Positions 33,929-44,854 of a stretch of 51,496 bases of DNA are shown here, piece by piece (the first letter of the stretch is position 1; each line of letters starts with the position of its first letter). This DNA comes from Beroe ovata. Lineage: Eukaryota; Ctenophora; Nuda; Beroida; Beroidae. The notes beneath the pieces were generated by a model that had not been told where the DNA came from, did no database searches, and saw only the letters and a list, made by a program, of their open reading frames with translations. The position numbers were made by a program, and so were the translations under genes. The DNA lies in contig CAMPET010000294.1 in assembly GCA_946803715.1 (NCBI GenBank), positions 30,643 through 82,138 on the forward strand. Direction: 5' to 3'.

Positions 33929-36900
33929 ATGAGTACAATGACGAATAAAAATTCGCATTCTATTAACATGCTGCAACCAAAAAATTCAGATGTACTGGTA
34001 AGAGCGACATGTGAAACAATTCCTGTCAATCTTTTTATCGACACAGGGGCGAGCATAAGTCTCGTGAATACTCGATTTGTCGACCAAGCAAATGCAATAA
34101 GCAGAGTGTCGAGAACAGACACACTCATCACCGGATTGGACAAGAAATTGGTTCCAAATAGAGGTGAAATCACGATGAGCATCACAATTGGTCGAACAAC
34201 GACTCAGCATACATTCATTGTTTGTGACAAGCTAGACAATGAATTCCTCATCGGAGTGGATTTTCTCAGGAAGATAAACGCAACCATCGACTTCGGAAGG
34301 AAAAAATTCATTCTGAATAATAGCGAGCATGAGTTATTCTCCAAACCGGAAAGAATATCGAGAATAACGAAGATCAGATGTGAGAAGAGAGTCACAATTC
34401 CGCCCAATTCAGCTGGATTCATTATTGGCCAATTACCAAAACAATTTGGTAACGCCCATTATGAAGGAATTGTCACACCCTATAACAAGCTAGCATCGAA
34501 GCTGGGACTGTACATCACAGGAACAAGATCATACAGTTCGAGGAACAGAGTGAATGTCCACTGCGTCAACATGAATCAGAGGGAAGTCATATTGTACAAG
34601 AATCAACTAATGGGATTCTACGAACCTGTGGAGAGTGATCATACAACAACAGGAGCACAGAAGATCAGCAAGATCGATCAGAGATTCAATAATGAACTCT
34701 ATCTACCTAGACTGGATGACGCCACCACGATCGAAGAAACTATAAGAGAAGGCAAGTGGGATGACGTCACCAAGTTGCACAAGCAACTAAAGATCGATCA
34801 GATGGAGATTCCTGACGAATTCAAGGATAAGTTAAAAAGTCTTGTCTCTGAATACAGTCACTGTTTCTCCAGGGACCGATTCGATCTTGGAAAAGCATCA
34901 TTCTACAAGGCCACAATCAATCTAAAAAGAGATTGGGTGGCCAAGTGGATACCATCAAGGCCCATTCCATACAAATTGGAAGCCCATATGGACGAAGAGA
35001 TCGACAGAATGCTCTCAGCAGACATCATCGAGAGATGTCCGTACAGTTTATGGAACACACCTGTGATGATCATCAAGAAGCCGAAGTTGGGAGAAAATGG
35101 CGAAATAAAATATCGTTTCATTCAAGATGCTCGTGGACTTAACTCACAATGTTTGCAGGACTTCTACGAACTTCCACGGATAAACAATATCCTGGACAGG
35201 ATGTCGAACTGTGAATGGTTGTCAACAATGGACTTCCAATCAGGTTTCACACAGATCGGACTGGACGAGGAGAGTCAACCACTGACCGCATTTACCTACA
35301 AAGGTAACAGGTACATGCAAAAGCGATTGCAAATGGGTCAAACTTCATCTTCAGCACAATTCAGCAGAGCTATTTCTCAGCTATTCTCAAGAGTACCATT
35401 CGATTCCCTAATCCTATACATCGATGATCTACTCTTATGGTCTGATTCACTAGAATCTCATTTAGAAAAATTGAGATTCATCCTTGACCGCCTAACTTGG
35501 GGTAATTTAAAACTGAATGGCGCAAAAAGCCGCTTTTTCAGTAAAGAAGTTACCTTTTTAGGACGAAAAATCAGCAAGGATGGAGTACGAGTGGATGAAG
35601 AGAAGGTTGAAGCAATTAAAAAATTGCCAGCACCAACTACTGTAAAACAATTACAGAAAATTCTTGGAATGCTGAACTACAATCGACAGTTCATAAGAAA
35701 CTACGCTTCGATTGCCGCACCACTGTATGAGCTACTACAGAAGAACAAAAAGTTCGAATGGACCAGAGAGTGTCAAACAAGTTTAGACACGCTCAAATTG
35801 GCACTCTGCCAAAGTCCAATTCTCAGTCTTCCAGACTTATCAGACAGTAACCAGAGCTATGAAGTGTGTGTGGACAGTTCCAAAAGAGGACAAGGTGCCA
35901 CACTGAGTCAAGAAATCAATGGAGAGAGGAAACTCATCGCTTATTGGTCACGTGCTGTGCCCAATCATCAGAGGAAACTGGGTGCATCAAAGTTGGAGTT
36001 GATAGCTCTACATGCAGCTCTCAAGCATTGGCAACTGTATCTGAGAGGAACCAAGTTCACAGTTCTTACTGATTGCAAAGCTTTACTCAGTCTATCAACT
36101 ATGCTCAAAAATGAAAACTCATTCTTTCAGCGACGATTGGCAGAATTGGCAGCATTCAACTTCAGTGTAAAACACGTGTCAGGGAAATCAGACGTCATAC
36201 AAATGGCGGATTTCCTCAGCCGATATGCCTATGAGCGGAAGAGTGCAGAAAGTGCGACACAGACTGATGACGTCAGTGATAACACTGACTGGAGCAAGCT
36301 GAATCCTCAAACCAAGAATAGAATCGAAAAGGTTCTACTATTGAGTGAAGCAGATAAGACGTCACCTGTCACCAGAACTGACATCAGAGATAACTACAGA
36401 GAGGATGCTATCTTAACAGAAGTGATGAAATGGGTGGAAAGTGGAGAAAAACCTTCTACTTTCGATCACCGCAGTCAGCCTAAGGAGCTGTCTCATTATT
36501 GGAAAAATTTCAACAGACTGTCAACAGAGGATGGACTCCTATTCTATGATTGGATTGACACCAAGACTGACAGGAAAACGAAACAAATCGTGATCCCGTT
36601 TAATTTGGTGGAAAGAATCCTATACACATATCACGACACATTGGCAACAAGCCATGGTGGTGTGGATGTGTGTGTCGATAGATGTAGACAAAAGTTCTAC
36701 TTCTACAAACTACAACAGGAGTTCGAGCTCTACATAGGAAGTTGCTTGACCTGTGCAAGGACGAAGCAAACAAAAAAGTTTCTTCGTGCTCCTTGCAAAC
36801 CTATTATTTACACAGAGTTCAACCAAGCGCTAAGTGTGGATTTCCTGGAACCAAGCAAGACTCCTACACCGAGAGGTAATATAGCTCTTCTAACTATCTG

Positions 36901-38362
36901 TGACATGTTCACTAACTATCTAGAGTGTATACCAGTTCGGTCGACAAGTACCGAAGCTGCTATCAAAGCCATCCTGGAGAGATGGATCCTGAAGCATGGA
37001 ACTCCCGATGTCATCTCCCATGATCTCGGATCGGGATTCACAAGCTCGCTTTGGAAAGCACTGATGATTGCTTTTGATATCAAATCGGCGAGAACAACTC
37101 CCCGATATTCACAGGCCAATGGACGTGCTGAAGCTCAGAACCGCAGAATCAATCAGTGTCTGAGAGCTACACTTTCCGAAAAGGAGTGGAAAAACTACGA
37201 TTTGTACATAAAGTACATCGTGTTTTGTCTCAACAGTTTGAAGTGCAATCGAACTGGATTCTCACCTAACTTCATGGTTTACGGAAGAGAACTGCGAACA
37301 CCACGTGATCTATTTGTGGATGGAGACGATAGACTCGATGGCACCCTGATGCAGAATGACGACATAGAGTACATGCACAAAAAGTACGCCTATGATCTCC
37401 ATAGAACCATATCGAAGACAGTGCGAAAAGCACGTGATCTTGCTCAGACACGGGTGAACTACATGGTGAAGGATTATGACAAAAAAGTCAGAGGACCATT
37501 CTTCGAAAAGGGGGAATGGTGCATGCTTTTGGAGCTCTATCCTAAACACAAGTATAGTGACAAGTGGAGAGGACCATATATCATTGTCGACAAGATCAAT
37601 GATCATAACTATGTTCTCCAGATTGAAGGGGCCAAAAAGGTCGTCAACATCACCAAAATGAAGAAGTACTCACCCAACCAATATCACCCCATCGAGTCAC
37701 CGCCACAAAGGGGTGCTCCGTCTGCGGATACATCGAAAGGGAACAGAACTGATAACAATACATCAGTTCCCAAGAAAGGTGCAGGTCCCAAGGATAGCGA
37801 CTCAACAGACTCAGATGATGGTATGGCTGTTGTCTTTCAGAGCCCGCAAAGGCCGAGAAGGAGCAAGAGAATTGCTCAGAAAAGCAAGAGCAGGACGAAA
37901 CTTGACACAACAAGTGTTCAGATCACGTCTGGGGATCAAACAAATGATCATGATCAACGGGAACAAACCCCATCTGATCATATCCCTGATCAACCAGATG
38001 AATCTGCTGCTGCTGACACCACCAAACAGAGTGATTTCTTCGACGCTCAAGAAGAAGTGGAAGAGGCAACTGAAACAATCAGTCCTGCACAGAGTGACGT
38101 AACAGTCACGCCGCCTGATGACACTGCACCCCGGAGTGCACCTGACATATCATTTCAGGCCATAGATTCCAGAGTCACATTACAGGACATTGAGCGAGCG
38201 GAGCGGGACCAGAGACGGGCCGGAACTTCCAATCAGGGAAGAGATGGAGATAGCACTGCGGCGGCGAGTCCCAGGAGAACGAACAGTCGATACAATCTCC
38301 GCACAAAACCAGCAAAGAGATCGCTATTCTCATTCAAGCTCAGTCCGAAGAAGAGAAAGTAA
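33929..38362 (+). CDS. pol: Retrotransposon Pol polyprotein, 1477 aa from first ATG
   Basis: Enzymes for reverse transcription and integration. Aspartic protease: active-site DTGA at residues 38-41 in LFIDTGASISLV. Reverse transcriptase: QMGQTSSSAQFSRA and the catalytic YIDD at residues 497-500. RNase H: acidic CVDSSKRGQGATLS and later LTDCKALLS. Integrase: a zinc-binding HHCC (H-x6-H in YHDTLATSHGG, then CLTC), then a DDE triad at SVDFLEP, SHDLGSGF and GRAEAQ, with exactly 35 residues between the last Asp and Glu. A GPY/F-type module follows (KWRGPYIIVDKINDHNYVLQ). The last ~220 residues are a low-complexity acidic/basic tail ending SPKKRK. No chromodomain and no internal stop were seen. The ATG is 15 bases after the gag stop, but the frame opens at 33899 and expression is probably by frameshift. 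Confidence 0.95.
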   Translation: MSTMTNKNSHSINMLQPKNSDVLVRATCETIPVNLFIDTGASISLVNTRFVDQANAISRVSRTDTLITGLDKKLVPNRGEITMSITIGRTTTQHTFIVCDKLDNEFLIGVDFLRKINATIDFGRKKFILNNSEHELFSKPERISRITKIRCEKRVTIPPNSAGFIIGQLPKQFGNAHYEGIVTPYNKLASKLGLYITGTRSYSSRNRVNVHCVNMNQREVILYKNQLMGFYEPVESDHTTTGAQKISKIDQRFNNELYLPRLDDATTIEETIREGKWDDVTKLHKQLKIDQMEIPDEFKDKLKSLVSEYSHCFSRDRFDLGKASFYKATINLKRDWVAKWIPSRPIPYKLEAHMDEEIDRMLSADIIERCPYSLWNTPVMIIKKPKLGENGEIKYRFIQDARGLNSQCLQDFYELPRINNILDRMSNCEWLSTMDFQSGFTQIGLDEESQPLTAFTYKGNRYMQKRLQMGQTSSSAQFSRAISQLFSRVPFDSLILYIDDLLLWSDSLESHLEKLRFILDRLTWGNLKLNGAKSRFFSKEVTFLGRKISKDGVRVDEEKVEAIKKLPAPTTVKQLQKILGMLNYNRQFIRNYASIAAPLYELLQKNKKFEWTRECQTSLDTLKLALCQSPILSLPDLSDSNQSYEVCVDSSKRGQGATLSQEINGERKLIAYWSRAVPNHQRKLGASKLELIALHAALKHWQLYLRGTKFTVLTDCKALLSLSTMLKNENSFFQRRLAELAAFNFSVKHVSGKSDVIQMADFLSRYAYERKSAESATQTDDVSDNTDWSKLNPQTKNRIEKVLLLSEADKTSPVTRTDIRDNYREDAILTEVMKWVESGEKPSTFDHRSQPKELSHYWKNFNRLSTEDGLLFYDWIDTKTDRKTKQIVIPFNLVERILYTYHDTLATSHGGVDVCVDRCRQKFYFYKLQQEFELYIGSCLTCARTKQTKKFLRAPCKPIIYTEFNQALSVDFLEPSKTPTPRGNIALLTICDMFTNYLECIPVRSTSTEAAIKAILERWILKHGTPDVISHDLGSGFTSSLWKALMIAFDIKSARTTPRYSQANGRAEAQNRRINQCLRATLSEKEWKNYDLYIKYIVFCLNSLKCNRTGFSPNFMVYGRELRTPRDLFVDGDDRLDGTLMQNDDIEYMHKKYAYDLHRTISKTVRKARDLAQTRVNYMVKDYDKKVRGPFFEKGEWCMLLELYPKHKYSDKWRGPYIIVDKINDHNYVLQIEGAKKVVNITKMKKYSPNQYHPIESPPQRGAPSADTSKGNRTDNNTSVPKKGAGPKDSDSTDSDDGMAVVFQSPQRPRRSKRIAQKSKSRTKLDTTSVQITSGDQTNDHDQREQTPSDHIPDQPDESAAADTTKQSDFFDAQEEVEEATETISPAQSDVTVTPPDDTAPRSAPDISFQAIDSRVTLQDIERAERDQRRAGTSNQGRDGDSTAAASPRRTNSRYNLRTKPAKRSLFSFKLSPKKRK

Positions 38363-39080
38363 ACTACGTCATTAACAGAGACGTGACTGCCAGAACAGTA
38401 AGTTCTAAATCCAAGGTATGAAAAAGTCACGTGTTGCGAGATTGCATGAGTCGAATACTCTGTTTTTCATATGTGTATGAAAAAATTCAATCACCTGTGG
38501 TCGTTCTCAATTATCTGATCAAGAATTGATGAACAAGCGTGTTCCCTTAATTAACTCAGTGTCAATGCCGTTATCAAAATTGACTTGAATCTAGGCGCCA
38601 CCCTTCACTTGAAGGAGATTCAATTGATTAAGATAGCTGTCACATGTGCATTTAATCATTACACTGTTGGAACAATGCCACATTAACCATGATCTTATTG
38701 TAATAGTACTTTTGATCCTCTTATCATGATAAGAGAAAGCATATCCCGGGAACAACCCCCTCAAGCCAGGTTGATATCAGATGATCACCATGATAATGAC
38801 CAAGGAAACAATTCCGTGAATACAGGAAATAAATCCGCGTTCAGAGGAAAAAATTCCGTGCTCATAGGAAACAATTCCATGTGCATTTGATGAACATCAC
38901 TGATGGCTGTATAAGCATCCCTTCTACAATTTGGAATTCTTCACAAGCAGAGTTTCAACTTGTACCAAACCACGGTCTCATCACTGAAATAATTCAGTCA
39001 TGAGAAGATCGTGTGCAACAATGCATATAATTGAGAATTTTTCAACTGTGAAAAATTCTCATTGAATTCGTGGGGGGATC
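38363..39080 (+). other. Spacer between pol and 3' LTR
   Basis: No open frame of note and no env. It holds four 21-bp units starting at 38804, 38825, 38846 and 38867, each beginning GGAAA and containing ATTCC or ATCC. A purine-rich GTGGGGGGATC lies directly before the LTR. Confidence 0.7.
39070..39080 (+). promoter_or_regulatory. Polypurine tract before 3' LTR
   Basis: GTGGGGGGATC is immediately followed by the LTR start TGTTGTAACC. A short purine tract here would prime plus-strand synthesis. Confidence 0.55.
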
Positions 39081-39605
39081 TGTTGTAACCCCAGTTGGTG
39101 TCATTGGAAGTTTTACTTCGGAGTGCAAAAAGCACAGAAATCATGATGTAATAAACATCAGAATTCTTCGCCTCCTTTGGAGATAATCGAGTTCAGTGTT
39201 TAAATGCGAGAGAAGTGTTTATCTGCAGGTCACAAGAGTCGGTGGGAACATCCTCTTATCTCTCAGCTCACTCAGCAACAAGACGCACACGGGAGAAGCG
39301 GCGTGATAAGAGAGTTAAACACAAACGGGAAGACTGTGAACGAGGTGATCTCACCATGGGTGACGTCAAGGGGAAACGGACTCGAGGATTATAAAATGAA
39401 GGACTAATGAGGAAGATTTAGTTTTTAGTTATCTGTTTTTAGCTATCAGAGGATTGCTAGCCTTACATCGAGTAATCCTCCATTTTGAAGGACATCTTGT
39501 GAATATCCCGCCTATATTCATTAAGTTACACAAATCGCTGTGTCTGGCTTTGTACACCCGAAGTGAACCTACAACAGTTGGCGACCCCGAAGGCGAGCCA
39601 CAACA
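39081..39605 (+). repeat. 3' LTR, 525 bp
   Basis: Begins TGTTGTAACC and ends GCCACAACA, giving the inverted TGTTG...CAACA ends typical of LTRs. It contains the same TGACGTCA and TTATAA as the 5' LTR. The right flank is ACCATTAGAAACTC, inside satellite DNA. The target-site duplication cannot be checked because the left junction is lost. Confidence 0.92.
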
Positions 39606-40837
39606 ACCATTAGAAACTCGGACATTCAAAATTTCACGTCGATCTGATGATCTGTTCCCGAGTTAAGGGCCAGTAGAGCCCCTCATCAACCAAAAACATG
39701 TCAGTTTGAGTAAGCATTTGAGGATAGCTTCCAAACGGATGGACTGATTGACTTGAAACTTCTAACATAGCTCAAGGACCATTAGAAACTCAGACAGCCA
39801 AAATTTTACGTCGATCCAATAATCGGTTCTCAAATTAAGGGCCGACATAGCCCCTCGTCCACCCTAAGCATGTCAGTTCGAGTGAGCATTTGAGGATAGC
39901 TTCTAAACCGATAGACCGATTAACTTGAAACTTCTACCATAGCACGAGGACCATTAGAAACTCGGACATTCAAAATTTCACGTCCATCTGATAATCGGTT
40001 CCCAAGTTAAGGGCCAGTATAGCCCCTCATCAACCAAAAACATGTCAGTTTGAGTGAGCATTTGAGGATAGCTTCCAAACGGATAGACCGATTGACTTGA
40101 AACTTCTACCATAGCTCGAGGACCATTAGAAACTCAGACATTCAAAACTTCACGTCGATCTGATAATCGGTTCCCAAGTTATGGGCCGCCATAGCCCCTC
40201 ATCCAGCTTAAGCATGTCAGTTTGAGTGAGCATTTGAGGATAGCTTCCAAACGGATAGACCGGTGGACTTGAAACTTCTAACATAGCTCAAGGACCATTA
40301 GAAACTCAGACAGCCACAATTTCATGTAGAAATGATAATCGGTTCCCGAGTTAAGGGCTAGTATAGCCCCTCATCAACCAAAGACATGTCAGTTTGAGTG
40401 AGCATTTGAGGATAGCTTCCAAACAGATAGACCGATTGACTTGTAACTTGTACCATAGCTCAAGAACCATTAGAAACTCTAACAGCCACAATTTCACGTC
40501 GAAATTATAATCGGTTCCCAAGTTTAAGGCCGCCATAGCTCCTCGTCAAGCCTAAGCATGTCAGTTTGAGTGAGCATTTGAGGATAGCTTCCAAACGGAA
40601 GGACGGATTGACTTGAAACTTCTACCATAGCTCAAGGACCATCAGAAACTCACACAGCCGAAATTTCACGACAATCTGATCATCGGTTCCCGAGTAAAGG
40701 GCCACTATAAGCCCTAATTCACCCAAATCTTGTCAGTTTGAGTGAGCATTTGAGGATAACTTTTAAACCGATGGACCGATTGACTTATAACTTCTACCAT
40801 AGCTCAATGACCATTTGAAACTCAGACAGCCACAATT
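39606..40837. repeat. 172-bp satellite array, ~7 units
   Basis: The landmark CCATTAGAAACT (with variants) starts at 39607, 39779, 39951, 40123, 40295, 40467, 40639 and 40811, exactly 172 bp apart every time. Units share GTCAGTTTGAGTGAGCATTT and GATAGCTTCCAAACGGATAG and differ by scattered substitutions. The array begins at the LTR end and stops at n 40838. 172 is not divisible by 3 and stops occur in all frames, so it is not coding. Confidence 0.96.
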
Positions 40838-40946
40838 NCAATTGTCATCGCGCGTTACGCAAACTCAAAAACTTTGCCTTAAAAAAACGGACGTGACTGA
40901 AATGGCTGCTTGAGTAAAATGCAATTCAAGGAGTGAAAGTACGAAC

Positions 40947-43620
40947 CTGTATATTTGGACATGCTTCTGTTCTTCAATTCCTTGTACAGAGGTACAGTTG
41001 TCATGTGACATTGGTATGCAAATGACATGGGGGGTAGAATGCTGAGTATTGATATTGCGTCGATCGAGTCAGGTGGGTACCTGATTAGGGCATCATGGTC
41101 AGATTATGGTTGTTTAAAATACTGTGGTCGTACACAATATTGTGGTTGTATGCAATTATGTGGTCGTGTGCGGAACAGTTCTCTTATGATTGACTACTAC
41201 AGAGGAGAAAATGTTACTTAGGAAATTCACCCTATCCCATTTCCATTTTCTACGGAACACGTCATTTTTATCTCCCATTCGACAAGTGACTGATAACGAG
41301 CTAACATTTCAACCAGTCACATTTAAACTCGGTATTCTTTGCATCCAATCTCACATTACACGTCATGTGACATTGGGCCCAGAACTTGCTAAAGTAGGAT
41401 GGATTCAACTGGCTAAAATAGGAAACTTATCGCGATTTTGTACGATAATCTCGAGGCGTTGGTGTCAGACACATATAAAGCAGTACTTTCAAAAACTCTG
41501 ATACTCCAATATTTTGATTTTCAAGATTTGGTCACACTAACGACAGATGTCCATTATTTCATCATATCCTGAACAAGTCTCACCAGATATCGATGTTTTC
41601 CAAGACCCCATTCTGAATGAATCCGACCAGTATAGCGATAACCAGGTAGAAAACACTTGCTACAGATAAAAAACTCACCTGCAACGTGATTTGATATAAT
41701 TATGTATATGTTGTTTCATATTTCAAAAGCAAAACACAGTTCACTACAATAGGAAATGAGTAACATTTCTTGGCAAGACATTATGCCATTGGGGAGCAAA
41801 TCAAATCAGGTTTTCATAAGCTCATAAACATGTCTAATAGACATGACCATATATTAGAACACGTCCAAAAAATGTTTACTCACGTATCCAAAGGCACTGA
41901 TGTTCTTGAACCAGATGAGAGGTAAGATGAAGACCACACTTGCAATGGGAATAAGGAACTTCCTATCACAGTAGTAGAGGTGATGTTCAACTGAAATTGG
42001 GATTTTACTCATTCACAGTCCACTTCTTCTCAAACTGCTTAGATTTTCTCAAGTGTCTCATGTAGCCATTAGTTATTATACAGTATACACTGACGTATCA
42101 GATTTCAGAAAGAATTCCGATTTTTGACCCACATTATTTCCGATCAATCAATGACTACAAAAGGCTTAGTTTCACCTTGAGTAGATCACACGATATATCA
42201 AACTTAATAACTGTGTGTGTGTACTGTGTGTACTGTGTGTACTGTACTGTGTGTACTGTACTGTGTGTACTGTACTGTGTGTGTGTACTGTGTGTACTGT
42301 ACTGTGTGTACTGTGTGTACTGTGTGTGTACTGTGTGTACTGTGTGTACTGTACTGTGTGTACTGTGTGTGTAAGGGAAAATCTTTATTGCACAGCACTA
42401 TCATCAGCAGTATATCAACTGGGAACTGTTGAACTTAGGGAATTAATGAGAGAACTTATGGAATAAACTAGGAAATAATTTAGGGAACTGCAGTTCCCTA
42501 ATCAATAAACTCTCACCAGTGGTGTTGGTGATGTAGAAACACACGTCAGTAAGCTGGTCACCCACGGTCACCATGTAAGTGATGTTAGCACCCAGACAGT
42601 AGAGTAGCAGACAGGTTTGTGCTAGGATCTGATGGGTACAGTCACTTTAAGAACAGCAGGCAACTTGTGCCGGTGTTGTTGCAACAATAACGCAACAATA
42701 AGACAACAAACTCCGTTTTGCCTAATATTGCGACTGTTGACTAAGATTAAGACAACAATAACGCAATAATAACGCATCATTAACACAACAAAATCACAAA
42801 TTTTTTGCAGCACTCAGCAGCAGATAGACTCTTCAGTTAACAACCTAATTATGAGAATGCAGGGTTCTTATTTACCAGTATTTTAGTTCCACATATTCCA
42901 CCAACAAGAGCATGATATGTATCAGCTTCTGTCTCTTCCACACCCTTAGCCAATACGATGTGGGAGCAGACTGAAAAAATAAGACTGTAACATCACATGA
43001 AATCGGTATCAACAATCCTAAAAAAATGCTGCTTGACATAAATCAGATACCCATTTTCATAAGACATTGGGCATTTAGGTAACAAAATTAGGTATTAAAC
43101 AATTTTATCTGATAGACCTATTGTAATTGTAGGGTAATAGGTACTTACTTGCAAATATAAGCAGAAAAGCAAGGAACATAAAGGCTGTTATCAAACCAAC
43201 TTTGCTGAAGAGATAAGGAAACTCCAAGATTCCAGCACCTGACCAATTTTTCTACAGTAGTGTTAGACAAAAATCTTGACTCATTCATCCATTTACAAAT
43301 GATAGATTTACTAATAATTAGGAGAATAAAGTGAGGACAACTTACCAAGAACAGCATTCATTAGGATAAAAATTGCTCCAAGCAATGATGAACCCTCCAT
43401 CTCATCAAGATTAATGGTCTGTGTTGACATTTCAACAGATCTGAAAAATGTGAAATGATTCTAATAAAGAGGGTTATTGCATCAAGCATGAATTGAATGA
43501 GCTATAAATGAATCATGTTGAGATAAACAATAACCTTGATCCGCTCTGAATATTATCTTCGATTGATATGCCAGGTCGATCTCCTTCAACAAGGGTAACA
43601 TACTTGTTCTCAGCTATCAT
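40947..43620 (-). CDS. SLC38-like amino-acid transporter, first 8 exons, 3' part missing
   Basis: Integral membrane transporter for neutral amino acids, of the AAAP/SLC38 family. Exons: 43535-43620, 43346-43440, 43149-43238, 42876-42970, 42517-42628, 41884-41990, 41584-41678, 40947-41080; all join in phase, giving 271 residues from the ATG at 43620. After a ~45-residue soluble N-terminus, SSLLGAIFILMNAVLGAGIL and EFPYLFSKVGLITAFMFL match the family's first transmembrane helix and GAG(I/L)L(N/E)FP motif. Later segments are hydrophobic (QTCLLLYCLGANITYMVTVG, FLIPIASVVFILPLIWF, SFLSVASVFYLVIAILVGF). The last exon, PPMSFAYQCHMTTVPLYKEL, matches the FxFQCH block of the SLC38A7/A8/A11 type. Roughly 150-190 C-terminal residues are absent: the next sequence is a short intron piece, n 40838 and satellite. 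Confidence 0.85.
42208..42372. repeat. TG/TAC composite microsatellite in SLC38-like intron 5
   Basis: Irregular alternation of TGTGTAC and TGTAC units. It is intronic and open in several frames only because it is low complexity. Confidence 0.92.
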
Positions 43621-43910
43621 ATCAACTGACAAAGTACAGCACAATTGTGTCTGTTCCACTCGTGTATAAGGTACATTTTAATTCAAATCCATTGATATAA
43701 TGAATCTTTAAAAGATCAGTTGCATGATGAAGAGATCACTCATTCTCTTGTTGTGTAACAAATCTACAATTATTAATGGTGATCCTATTTGTACTATGGG
43801 TCCTCTAAGTTTGTTGTAATTCTAAAAAGAATGTTGTTCCAATACTGTAAATATAACTAATTTGTTTAACTAAAATAAAAAAATGATTTGTTTTACTACT
43901 GTTTCAGATG

Positions 43911-44036
43911 GTTGAACATTGTAAACAGTAATTTGAATCAAACCCACACACTTTTTCACCACAAATCTACAGTTTCAAGACATTATAGTCTCTTCTTCAG
44001 GATCTCCACAAAGTGTGGCCCTAGCTTCTCAAATTA
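43911..44036. repeat. Direct repeat, copy 1
   Basis: Shares ACAGTTTCAAGACATTATAG and TCTCTTCTTCAGGATCTC with copy 2, plus a weaker match around GAACATTGTA(A/C)ACAGT at its start. It flanks the GC-rich island. Confidence 0.8.
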
Positions 44037-44360
44037 ATGGTTAAAATATTTTCTTAATTTATTTTACTCAATAAAATCAATTTTACAGTCTTGCAGATTG
44101 ATGTCTCAAAAGAATCTTTCTTTTCTGAAATATATCTTTTCATGAAGTAATTTTACAGTTCATTTTTATACAATAAGTAGCCCCAGAATCCCTGGCCAGG
44201 TGGTGGCAAATAATTGATATCTAATTTTTTTTAAATTTTTTGTCTGGCGATGCTAGGCTCATTGACGCGGACACGAGTGCAGCGTTCACGCTGCGTCATG
44301 ACGCCGCGCAGCGCGCGCGCAGCCCTTGTCAGATAATACCTGACAAGCGCGAGTTTGCTT

Positions 44361-44408
44361 TCATCGAAAGCCGAAACAGGCCTGTTTCGGCCTTCAGCTT
44401 CGATGAAG
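44361..44408. repeat. Long hairpin with a perfect 22-bp palindrome
   Basis: Positions 44370-44391 are perfectly self-complementary (GCCGAAACAGG and its complement, no loop). Outer arms TTCATCGAA and TTCGATGAA extend the hairpin. A separate inverted repeat, TGTCAG...CTGACA, lies just upstream at about 44328-44346. Confidence 0.85.
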
Positions 44409-44854
44409 GCACGCGCGCCGCGCGCGAGAAGCAAAGCAAAGGTCAAATAAAATCTGACAACGCAGCCCGAGCCTAAATTTATTAATATTCGTTTATGCGT
44501 TAATTTAATTGTAAACAGAAAAAAAAAGTGTCGAGAAACTGTTCCCGCGCTGCGTGACCCAAATAATCCGCGCGCGCTGCGCGTCTCCGTGGTTTCTACG
44601 ACTTTTCAGTTCACTGAGTAGAACAGGGGCGCGCAACGTGTGCACACGAGAAACGCACAGCTTGCGCAAAGTATTTAGGTAGTAAAGGGCGTTCTGATTT
44701 CTGTCTGAGAATCAAATGAAACAAAATCCTTGACATGGTCTATACTTTATTATTGGTAGTCAATGGCCAATCAATTCTTAAAATCTTAAAATTCTTAAAA
44801 TCCGTAGTCCTGTGTATATCCTTAGCATATTCACACATGGCTCAAAAGTGAAAA

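Larger units (their letters stand above)
31920..39605 (+). mobile_element. Ty3/gypsy-type LTR retrotransposon, nearly full length
   Basis: Order: damaged 5' LTR, primer-binding region, gag, frameshift site, pol (protease, reverse transcriptase, RNase H, integrase), spacer, 3' LTR. Placing integrase after RNase H is the Ty3/gypsy (Metaviridae) arrangement. Both reading frames are open. No env-like frame follows pol. The first ~75 bp of the 5' LTR are missing at n 31919, and the next ~214 bp appear twice around n 32134. The two LTRs differ by at least two indels, so either the insertion is not very recent or the LTRs come from different haplotypes. Confidence 0.93.

Noticed and set aside
38363-39080. 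Possible env gene after pol
   Set aside because: No open frame of useful length, signal peptide or membrane segment; this is a retrotransposon without envelope.
40351-40536. Minus-strand open frame in the satellite
   Set aside because: 172-bp units put successive copies in different frames; not coding.
42177-42466. Cys/Val/Tyr-rich open frames on both strands
   Set aside because: Translation of the TG/TAC microsatellite inside an SLC38-like intron.
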